Of a stretch of DNA of 32,757 nt, positions 27,142-32,757 are shown one piece after another; position 1 is the first letter of the stretch, and each line of letters starts with the position of its first letter. The DNA comes from Actinomycetes bacterium (lineage in GTDB: Bacteria; Actinomycetota; Acidimicrobiia; Acidimicrobiales; Acidimicrobiaceae). The stretch spans positions 1-32,757 of the forward strand of contig JAKAZZ010000029.1 of assembly GCA_021826315.1 (NCBI GenBank), read 5' to 3'. The position numbers and the translations under genes are program-made. The notes under the pieces were generated by a model. It did not search any database, was not told the DNA's origin, and was given only the letters and a program-made list of their open reading frames with translations.

Positions 27142-27382
27142 GTGCAGATACTGGGATCCGTATCAGAGGTATCAATTATTCCTACGAATAAGTTAGCAGG
27201 AGATGAATCAAAAGGGAGATAAAAGGCGGCAGCTCAAGTGGTGCAGATGTGACAACTTCCTTGGCAGGCTCCGACCGCTCCAGGAGAAAAGCGGTTAAGT
27301 CACTACGTCCAAAATGAGATCTCAAAATCTAGGGAAGTGACCAAACGGGCTCAACCACAAAGTCATTAGGTCGCATTTGGCT
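27142..27382. other. Decayed sequence without recognisable features
   Basis: These 240 bases between the IS3 relic and copy B of the diverged repeat hold only short frames broken by stops. I see no promoter or gene. It is most simply further transposon debris. Confidence 0.4.
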
Positions 27383-27494
27383 CTTTGAGACCAGTTACGA
27401 GCCATAGACCCTCCACCAAACCTAAATCGGTTCCGAAAAATCGACTCGAAATCACACCGAAGGACTCAAGTTCGTCTAATTCTGTGGATTTAGG
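27383..27494. repeat. Diverged 112-bp repeat, copy B
   Basis: The partner of copy A at 24358-24469, about 81 percent identical and in the same orientation. It ends one base before the stop codon of the CAP-like gene (27496-27498), so the element abuts that gene's 3' end. Read on the minus strand it encodes pieces such as LESFGVISSRFF and LWLVTGLKE. Confidence 0.75.
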
Positions 27495-27495
27495 C

Positions 27496-28296
27496 TTAGT
27501 TGCCTATTTTTTTATCGACCTTTATCGGCGTCTGAACCTGTTCAAAGGCTGCGGCATATGACGGTACCGATAGCGAATTGGGGCCATTGGTGACAACCGC
27601 AGATCCAGCCAGAAGTTCCGTTCCGGCACTTTGACCATAGGTCGCGAGAATACCTTCGCGGTGACCCCAACATCCTTTGGCCTTTGAAGAGGTGCAGTCG
27701 ACGTTTATGGTGCTATTTGAATTACCACCCCATCCATCGTTATACATCCAGTCAAAGTCCGCAAGGAGGGCGCTTTGGTAGCCGCCAGCCCAGATACTGT
27801 TGTAGATCAGCCAATCCCCATCTCCCTTTGAGGGGTTAGGGTCGTTTCCGGCCTTCGCCGCTATCAGCGAATCGGCATTTAGAGAATTTAAGACTCCGGT
27901 ATAAGGCGGCAGATTTCTCGATACTCGCTCGGCATTCACAACATAAATGACCTGCAACGCCGGGGACATAGCCTCGAAGTTGTTTGGAAGAGTCATAGGC
28001 GGAACCCCTTCGGCTTCGTGGCGGGTATTGATATCCCTTAGAACCGCTTGATCGCAGGCTTTAGTATCAACAATTGAATTTTCATTGAAGCTATCTGGGT
28101 AATAGTTCAATTGATAGCCAGCATTTGCTCGTCCCGCAACACAGATATTCCAAGTCGTATCCGATATCGAAGAATTGCTCGACGGATTAGGGATGTTCTG
28201 CGTATACTTATCGCCTACTGGCCTACTTGAGGCCACCAGTAGAGCAACTACTACTACGGCGAATAGAACAAATCGCTTCAAACGAACCCTCGCCAC
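27496..28296 (-). CDS. Secreted CAP/SCP-like protein
   Basis: A 266-residue exported protein with a single N-terminal hydrophobic segment (RFVLFAVVVVALLVASS) acting as signal peptide or anchor. The mature part has features of the CAP (SCP/PR-1) superfamily: ALQVIYVVNAERVSRNLPPY near the start of the domain, like the NxeR of bacterial CAP proteins, and CWGHREGIL further on, resembling the GHR-IL motif. Four cysteines (NICVAG, KACDQ, VDCTSS, KGCWGH) probably form disulphides. The function of bacterial CAP proteins is mostly unknown. The assignment is tentative because the first CAP His is not obvious. A perfect palindrome separates it from the upstream permease gene, so it is probably transcribed alone. 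Confidence 0.6.
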   Translation of the reverse strand: MARVRLKRFVLFAVVVVALLVASSRPVGDKYTQNIPNPSSNSSISDTTWNICVAGRANAGYQLNYYPDSFNENSIVDTKACDQAVLRDINTRHEAEGVPPMTLPNNFEAMSPALQVIYVVNAERVSRNLPPYTGVLNSLNADSLIAAKAGNDPNPSKGDGDWLIYNSIWAGGYQSALLADFDWMYNDGWGGNSNSTINVDCTSSKAKGCWGHREGILATYGQSAGTELLAGSAVVTNGPNSLSVPSYAAAFEQVQTPIKVDKKIGN

Positions 28297-28345
28297 AACT
28301 TTTGATCAAAAGACACTTTAAAGCTTACCTTATCGATTGAAATAA

Positions 28346-28379
28346 GTAAGGGGGTAGGGCGATCGCCCTACCCCCTTAC
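28346..28379 (-). terminator. Perfect 34-bp palindrome, terminator of the permease gene
   Basis: The two halves, GTAAGGGGGTAGGGCGA and TCGCCCTACCCCCTTAC, are exact reverse complements with no spacer, a stem of up to 15 bp with a four-base loop. On the minus strand it lies 27 bases after the permease stop and is followed by TTATTTCAAT. Its centre is GCGATCGC. Confidence 0.75.
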
Positions 28380-28406
28380 CGCTTAGCAGATGTGGTGGTG
28401 CTACTA

Positions 28407-29876
28407 CTAGCTGATGTCGGCTAGCTCGTAGGCAACAGCTTTGGTCTTGAAGAAGTTCGTCTTAGCGGTATAGCGAGCGATAAGAACGAGTGGAATACCA
28501 GCACCCAAGGTGATCAAGATCGGTAGCGAAGTCGAAAGTCCCGACTGAGATACGACTTGGTAGCCAATCCAAAGCAAGAAGACTCCACCGATGAACGGCA
28601 AAATACCAGCGAAGAAAAGCAATGACGGCTTCCTCGTCAGCACCTTGCGGAAGGCCCAAGCGCTTCCGATTCCGGTAATACCGTAGTAGAAGGCAACCAG
28701 AACTCCAATGTCGGCGACCATATTGGCAAAGACGCTATTGACCGAAGAGGAGAAGGTGGTAAGCCAAATTCCGATGAAAGAAAGTCCGGCAAGGAGGATC
28801 GTTCCGGCGACCGGTGTAAGCCACTTCTTGTGAATCTTGGCGAAGATACCGGGGAAGACACCGTCGCGAGCCATCGAGAGTGTAATTCTCGTAGCTGGTA
28901 GCAGTGTGGTCTGGGTAGTAGCAACCGTCGAGGACAAGATAGCGAGCAACATGATATAGTTCCAAGGCTTTGGCAATACCTGCTGCGCAAAGTAGAAGAG
29001 CGCATTTCCACCCTGCTTTTGAATTACAGCAGAAGGAACGAGCATCTGCATGGCGATGTTGTTCACCAAGAAGACTACGAGGAGAAGGAACATCGAGTTG
29101 ATGCCAGCAATACCTGGGGTCTCAGCTGCGTCCTGGCTCTCTTCGTTCAAGTTTGAGGCGGTATCCCAGCCCCAGAAGAAGAAGACACCGAGAGCTGCTC
29201 CAACCGCTAGGCCACTTACTCCTTTTATATTGAGTGGATTCAACCAAGCAAAGCTAAACGAAGACGACCCGTGTGGGTGATTCGCAAGCACCTTGAAGAT
29301 AGCGATGATCGAAAAGATAATAACCGCCGTGTACTCGATGGCTACGAGTACCCACTGGAAGTTAGCAGTTGCCCTGATGCCAACAATGCAAATCCATGTA
29401 ATGAAGATAAACCATATCGATGAGGTAAAAGCGGTCCAATAGATAGAGGCGGCAGTTCCCGATCCAATTACGTTGAGCGTATTCAAGAACGAAAGGGTAT
29501 TTTGGCCAATAAGGATCGACGCCGAGGTGCAAAAGAGCACCGATGCAGCAACTTGGACCCAGCCGTTGAACCACCCTAAATATGGTGACATCGTTCGGGA
29601 GACCCATGAGTACGAAGCTCCGCAACTTGGATCTTGCTTATTCAAGTAGTAATAGGCAAATGCAATTGCCAACACTGGAAGAAAGCTGACCAAAATAATT
29701 GCCGGAGATGTAAACCCTACTGCAGCAACGACCAAACCGATCGTCGAAGCAATGGAGTACGCCGGCGCAACGCTCGCGACTGCGACCGCGGTCGAGTCAA
29801 AGAGTGAGAGCACGTTCGATTTGAGGTGCAACTCGTCAGTACCACCACCTGGCGGTTGTTCAGTTGTCATAGACAT
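28407..29876 (-). CDS. APC-superfamily amino acid permease
   Basis: A 489-residue integral membrane protein with 12 or more hydrophobic helices, the size and layout of the amino acid-polyamine-organocation (APC) family. Early helix 1 has SLFDSTAVAVASVAPAYSIA with the broken-helix SIAS region; the substrate-path segment ASYSWVSRTMSPYLGWFNGW matches the family signature; later come WGWDTASNLNEESQDA and TRITLSMARDGVFP, both characteristic. The substrate (amino acid, polyamine or an antiport partner of a decarboxylase) cannot be told. AGGAG lies 12 bases before the ATG, rather far; an alternative start is the third codon. A PLP-dependent decarboxylase ends at the right edge, but three unrelated genes lie between, so no pairing can be claimed. 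A strong palindromic terminator follows. Confidence 0.92.
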   Translation of the reverse strand: MSMTTEQPPGGGTDELHLKSNVLSLFDSTAVAVASVAPAYSIASTIGLVVAAVGFTSPAIILVSFLPVLAIAFAYYYLNKQDPSCGASYSWVSRTMSPYLGWFNGWVQVAASVLFCTSASILIGQNTLSFLNTLNVIGSGTAASIYWTAFTSSIWFIFITWICIVGIRATANFQWVLVAIEYTAVIIFSIIAIFKVLANHPHGSSSFSFAWLNPLNIKGVSGLAVGAALGVFFFWGWDTASNLNEESQDAAETPGIAGINSMFLLLVVFLVNNIAMQMLVPSAVIQKQGGNALFYFAQQVLPKPWNYIMLLAILSSTVATTQTTLLPATRITLSMARDGVFPGIFAKIHKKWLTPVAGTILLAGLSFIGIWLTTFSSSVNSVFANMVADIGVLVAFYYGITGIGSAWAFRKVLTRKPSLLFFAGILPFIGGVFLLWIGYQVVSQSGLSTSLPILITLGAGIPLVLIARYTAKTNFFKTKAVAYELADIS

Positions 29877-30203
29877 TTTCTATGCGATCTCCTTATCGTG
29901 TTTCCTTCATGCGGATGAATGAAGCCGAGAGATGAGCATATACTTTGCAAAGGTCGTACCCCGATACGGCCGCCGCATTCGAAATCCCCACTCAACTTCC
30001 CCCAACATCCCTTAGTAATTATTACGTATCACCAATAGCGTCACAGTCACTTTTCGTTACAATTTGAATAAAACAGTGTAAAAATGACACATAAATTGCC
30101 AAAAAGCTGTTGATTCCTTATAAATCTTCCAAATTTGATATCCATTTCGTATTTTCAAGGTAGATAGCCCTTTGATTCGTGGAGCATCGAACAAAATAGA
30201 CTT
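29877..30203. promoter_or_regulatory. Divergent promoter region of permease and lipoprotein
   Basis: This 327-base AT-rich region must drive both the permease (minus) and the lipoprotein (plus). It contains a perfect palindrome GTAATTATTAC at 30015-30025 and an inverted repeat GTGT, seven bases, ACAC at 30076-30090, each a possible operator. No -35/-10 pair was convincing. Confidence 0.4.
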
Positions 30204-31016
30204 GTGGAAATGTCAGTTAGTAAAAGAGATCGCACAAACGCCAAAACGCCCATTCGGGCTACTTTGCTCGTGTTGATCTCAGTCTTAGCAGCAGCTTGCG
30301 GACAGAGCTCATCAAACGCCCCAGCAAATCTAGCCAGACCACAACCCAGAAATACCAGTACGCCACTTTCCACGACGACTACAGATCAACTCATCGGCAA
30401 CAACGTAGGGATAGCGCCACTGTGTCAGTCGTATGACTATTTGGTTGCGACTTATATTCTCTCACCTCAAATTGCAACCTTGAGCGCGTCTGAGACAGCA
30501 GCAGCAACCCAGAAAGCCCAAGATTCGATAAAGCAGGTTGCAAAGAAGAGCGCCTCGATAGGTGTACCGCAGCAGCAGATACTTGACCTGGCTCCTTTCT
30601 TCTCATTCAAGCCGACCACAAGTCAAAGCTCCCCTACCTCTGCGAACGCAACGCTCTCAGCACTTCGCACCTACTTCACGCAGCTTTGCCAACCGATGCA
30701 CCCAACACGGGCCATAACCTCTCAAATGCAACAGAGCGCAACTGCATCGGGAATTGCCGCCAAATGCATTCAGGGATCGACGTATTTAATTTCAAGTGCC
30801 GACCCCACCTACGGAGTAGTAATTGCAAATGGATCAAATTGCTATAGCGATGGCTCTAATGGCGTAGCCCTTCGGATCTCGAGTACGGGTGCAGCGATGA
30901 TACAGCGCTTTACAGGGTATCCATGTGGCCAGATGCCACCATGGGTGATCGAAAATCTCTTTGGTGACAAAGGAGTTACAACCTGCTATCCGGGTAATGC
31001 CCTAGCAATTAGCTAG
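30204..31016 (+). CDS. Lipoprotein of unknown function
   Basis: A 270-residue exported lipoprotein. After a basic N-terminus (SKRDRTNAKT) and hydrophobic core LLVLISVL comes the lipobox LAAAC with Cys32, and then a Ser/Thr/Pro-rich tether. The mature part has six further cysteines (PLCQSYDY, QLCQPM, AKCIQG, SNCYSDG, YPCGQM, TTCYPG), which may form disulphides, and several Gln/Ser-rich segments. No domain is recognised. A GTG at 30204 and an ATG at 30210 are both possible starts; neither changes the signal peptide. It converges with the marR-like gene, ten bases between stops. Surface exposure is certain, function unknown. Confidence 0.75.
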   Translation: MEMSVSKRDRTNAKTPIRATLLVLISVLAAACGQSSSNAPANLARPQPRNTSTPLSTTTTDQLIGNNVGIAPLCQSYDYLVATYILSPQIATLSASETAAATQKAQDSIKQVAKKSASIGVPQQQILDLAPFFSFKPTTSQSSPTSANATLSALRTYFTQLCQPMHPTRAITSQMQQSATASGIAAKCIQGSTYLISSADPTYGVVIANGSNCYSDGSNGVALRISSTGAAMIQRFTGYPCGQMPPWVIENLFGDKGVTTCYPGNALAIS

Positions 31017-31026
31017 ATCTAAAGCC

Positions 31027-31608
31027 TTACTCGACCGTGCCTTCACGAGAGCTTCGAAGCTTTACTCCGGTTGCAAGAATCGTCCGGAGCGCATTTCCAG
31101 TCTCAACCTTTTGATCAAGGGTAAGATCTGATACCAATCGGGCCTCTTCTTTGTTGTATTGAGGAGCGATCATCTCGATCAATTTAGTACCATCGTCAGT
31201 TAGCGAAACCAAGACCTTTCGCTTATCCGATGAGTGAACCGTCCTTTTACATAGGCCACGTCGCTCAAGGGTGCTAACAACCCCCGTAAGGGTCCCCTTG
31301 GTCACTCCAGCTCGGCTAGCGAGGCGATTTGCCTCCATCTCACCCCAAGTTAGAAGGGTAAAGAGGACGATGAAGGCAGTGAAAGAAAGTTGGCACTCTC
31401 CGAGCACCTCTCGCTCCATATGATTGCGCAAGAGAGACGCAACCCGATAGACGTTTGACATCACGCCGGTCGCAAAGCGATCAACTCCACGGTCGCCAAA
31501 CTTAACGAGGATATCCCGTTCTAGTGGTGGAAGATGTTCTTCATCATCTCCCGCGAAGCCCCAGCTCAACTGCACCAACCATCTTTCGCGAAGTAAAAAT
31601 TTAGACAA
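31027..31608 (-). CDS. MarR-family transcriptional regulator
   Basis: A 193-residue winged-helix regulator. The MarR core runs from about residue 55: helix LLRNHMEREVLGECQLS, the recognition-helix region ANRLASRAGVTKGTLTGVVSTLERRGL and the wing CKRTVHSSDKRKVLVSLTDDGTKLIE. The protein binds DNA as a dimer and usually responds to a small ligand or oxidant. About 45 extra residues precede the usual start of the fold; a shorter start is possible. It is 55 bases downstream of the cupin gene on the same strand, separated by a hairpin, so partial co-transcription is possible. Typical targets are the neighbouring genes, here the cupin or the divergent lipoprotein. Confidence 0.88.
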   Translation of the reverse strand: MSKFLLRERWLVQLSWGFAGDDEEHLPPLERDILVKFGDRGVDRFATGVMSNVYRVASLLRNHMEREVLGECQLSFTAFIVLFTLLTWGEMEANRLASRAGVTKGTLTGVVSTLERRGLCKRTVHSSDKRKVLVSLTDDGTKLIEMIAPQYNKEEARLVSDLTLDQKVETGNALRTILATGVKLRSSREGTVE

Positions 31609-31629
31609 AGGTTAGCACTTGGAAGCGCC

Positions 31630-31665
31630 AACCATAGCCCAAACCCAGGTTGGGGCTAGATGGTT
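31630..31665 (-). terminator. Hairpin between cupin and marR-like genes
   Basis: TAGCCCAAACC and GGTTGGGGCTA pair over 11 positions with one mismatch around CA, flanked by a further AACCA/TGGTT pairing. The hairpin overlaps the last codons of the cupin gene. There is no T-run, so it may attenuate rather than stop transcription into the marR-like gene. Confidence 0.5.
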
Positions 31666-32044
31666 AGTGGTTTCCGCCGTGATTCTCTTCCCATCTGGTA
31701 ACTCCAAAGGAAATAGTAAGGATGTCAGAGGTAGAGTCCTCTGTTGCACCGTGCCAGTGGCGCTCGCCAGGTTGCACCACAACGAGTGAACCCTCAGCTA
31801 CCTCGTTCATTTCACCACCGTCATTACAGATCAAGACGCTGTTTTGCAGGACGTAGATGTACTGACCACCGGGATGAGTATGCCAATTTGTTACTGAACC
31901 TGGTTCATAGTGGACTCGGAGGAGGTCCGGATCAAGGGGATTTGCCGAAGCGCGCAGAGAGCGAACTTCAACCTCCCCCGAATATCTATCGAGGTTTACC
32001 GGTTGCACTTCACCCTGATCAACAACCTTCAAAGAAGACACCAC
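31664..32044 (-). CDS. Small cupin-domain protein
   Basis: A 126-residue single-domain cupin. Motif 1 is NWHTHPGGQYIYVL (His55, His57, Gln61 in the usual glutamate position) and motif 2 is PGERHWHGA (His96, with His98 nearby). These ligands suit a metal ion. The GGQ and HWHGA pattern is that of COG1917-type cupins often found with carboxymuconolactone decarboxylase-like proteins. Substrate and reaction are unknown; dioxygenase or sensory roles are possible. It lies between the HIT gene and the marR-like gene on the same strand, with a perfect CRP-type box about 60 bases upstream, so it is probably under regulated transcription. Confidence 0.85.
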   Translation of the reverse strand: MVSSLKVVDQGEVQPVNLDRYSGEVEVRSLRASANPLDPDLLRVHYEPGSVTNWHTHPGGQYIYVLQNSVLICNDGGEMNEVAEGSLVVVQPGERHWHGATEDSTSDILTISFGVTRWEENHGGNH

Positions 32045-32102
32045 CCCTTAGACGCTCACTCAAAAGTTACTAGAGGATCATCGCCGCGCGCCGTTTAGAA
32101 GT

Positions 32103-32118
32103 TGTGAATTTTTTCACA
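32103..32118. promoter_or_regulatory. CRP/FNR-family operator-like box (TGTGA-N6-TCACA)
   Basis: TGTGAATTTTTTCACA is a second perfect CRP-consensus box, 59 bases upstream of the cupin start and 6 bases past the HIT stop. It shares the extended pattern TTGTGAAT-N4-TCACAC with the box at 3122-3137. As RNA it could also form a 6-bp hairpin and act as a weak terminator of the HIT gene. Confidence 0.5.
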
Positions 32119-32123
32119 CTTGG

Positions 32124-32507
32124 TTACCAGTACCTAGCTTTATCAGGAAAGATATTCCTTATGCCACCCCTAGGATCGTCGGTATCTCCGACATACCTTG
32201 GGATCAGGTGAAGGTGAGCGTGATCTACCGTCTGTCCCGCGACTCTCCCGCCGTTTACACCAAGGTTGTAGCCATCGATGCCGTATTCGTTCCTCAATAG
32301 CTCTCTCACGGTTGCTACGAAGGGCATGAGCTTGGCTAACTGCGAAGGCTCAAGGTCAAAAAAGTCAACAACGTGGACCTTTGGTATGACCAAGGTATGC
32401 CCCTTCGAGATCGGAAACTTATCTTGGAGTGCCGCAAACGAATCGTCTTCGGCGAGCCATTCTCCTCCATAGCTACAGAATGGACATACGTAATCGACCA
32501 TTGACAT
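32124..32507 (-). CDS. HIT-family hydrolase
   Basis: A histidine-triad nucleotide-binding protein, about 127 residues from the proposed start. The active-site motif is DHAHLHLIPR (His-x-His-x-His), preceded by GYNLGVNGGRVAGQTV, and the N-terminal part has VDYVCPFC, which with HVV is typical of zinc-binding HIT proteins, and SKGHTLVIPKVHVVDFF. The family hydrolyses nucleotide phosphoramidates or dinucleoside polyphosphates. I place the start at 32507 because AAGG lies just upstream; the open frame extends 20 codons further with an unconserved sequence, and the next ATG at 32501 is also possible. Confidence 0.88.
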   Translation of the reverse strand: MSMVDYVCPFCSYGGEWLAEDDSFAALQDKFPISKGHTLVIPKVHVVDFFDLEPSQLAKLMPFVATVRELLRNEYGIDGYNLGVNGGRVAGQTVDHAHLHLIPRYVGDTDDPRGGIRNIFPDKARYW

Positions 32508-32597
32508 ACTACCTTGTGACCGTGCACCTCTGATAACGAACTCTTGAAAACAAACGCTCGACAACACTCGAACGTTTCTTTGACCTAAGCCAACAAC

Positions 32598-32631
32598 TTA
32601 CTACGCGATGTCAAATTACTACGCGACGTCA
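32598..32631. repeat. Direct repeat of a 16-bp motif between HIT and decarboxylase genes
   Basis: TTACTACGCGATGTCA (32598-32613) and TTACTACGCGACGTCA (32616-32631) differ at one base and are set 18 bases apart. They lie about 90 bases upstream of the HIT start. The spacing could suit a dimeric regulator, or the pair may be a slippage duplication. Confidence 0.55.
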
Positions 32632-32674
32632 GAACCCAAGAATAGGCAGATGGCACAACCTAAAGTAACCCCTT

Positions 32675-32757
32675 TTAGGCCATTGCATCTAGAACTAGAT
32701 CAACGTCTTCGTTTGTTGTGTTGGGGTTGATAAAGCAGAGGCGAGCCAAGCGTTCTC
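32675..32757 (-). CDS. PLP-dependent amino-acid decarboxylase, C-terminal end only
   Basis: The last 26 codons of a gene entering from the right edge read RLARLCFINPNTTNEDVDLV and end DAMA before TAA at 32675. The block (L/R)xCxxNPxTTxEDVDxxxxAM is the conserved C-terminus of group II PLP-dependent decarboxylases (aromatic-L-amino-acid, tyrosine and glutamate decarboxylases). The substrate cannot be told from this piece. The catalytic lysine lies outside the window. Confidence 0.65.
   Translation of the reverse strand, partial: ERLARLCFINPNTTNEDVDLVLDAMA

Noticed and set aside
28407-32757. APC permease and PLP decarboxylase as a decarboxylase-antiporter acid-resistance pair
   Set aside because: Three to four unrelated genes and a convergent unit lie between them and the decarboxylase substrate is unknown; no evidence of coupling.

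Overview
The window looks like chromosomal DNA from an acid-adapted actinobacterium, most plausibly of the class Acidimicrobiia (an Acidithrix- or Ferrimicrobium-like organism). This is inferred from gene content: a MarP-type membrane serine protease, an actinobacterial ABC-F protein, an NAGPA-type phosphodiester glycosidase, and crotonyl-CoA carboxylase/reductase next to methylmalonyl-CoA epimerase. By eye the base composition is balanced rather than the high GC of most actinobacteria. No rRNA, tRNA or CRISPR array was seen.

Layout. 0-1.2 kb: the 5' part of a secreted fibronectin-III protein, then a long non-coding stretch ending in the terminator of the next operon. 1.2-4.4 kb: ccr-mce (minus) diverges from an acetyl-CoA acetyltransferase (plus); together they are three steps of the ethylmalonyl-CoA pathway, and their shared promoter region holds a perfect CRP-type box. 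4.5-6.9 kb: dnaX-recR, lacking the ebfC gene that often sits between them. 7-9.1 kb: a metallo-beta-lactamase-fold hydrolase diverging from a secreted phosphodiester glycosidase. 9.2-17.2 kb: a 1071-residue GAF-GGDEF-EAL protein with an intact active site, an ABC-F ATPase, a MarP homologue, and a PAS-GGDEF-EAL protein with degenerate active sites. 17.5-24.1 kb: a small CopD-like membrane protein and gltB-gltD, the two subunits of NADPH glutamate synthase; gltB is preceded and overlapped by a short candidate upstream ORF.

24.1-27.5 kb is the accessory part: a long inverted repeat, two diverged copies of a 112-bp sequence 3 kb apart, a DUF169 protein, a COG4315-type lipoprotein, a four-helix membrane protein pseudogene with two TGA stops, and a frameshifted IS3-family transposase relic. 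27.5-32.8 kb: a CAP-like secreted protein, an APC amino-acid permease, an unknown lipoprotein, a cupin and MarR pair, a HIT protein and the 3' end of a PLP-dependent decarboxylase.

The most interesting signal is a pair of perfect TGTGA-N6-TCACA boxes, one in the ccr/thiolase divergent promoter region and one upstream of the cupin gene, suggesting a CRP/FNR-family regulon. Next are the gltB upstream ORF, the catalytic contrast between the two c-di-GMP proteins, and the decayed 24-27 kb segment. All calls were made by reading the sequence; no database search was run.
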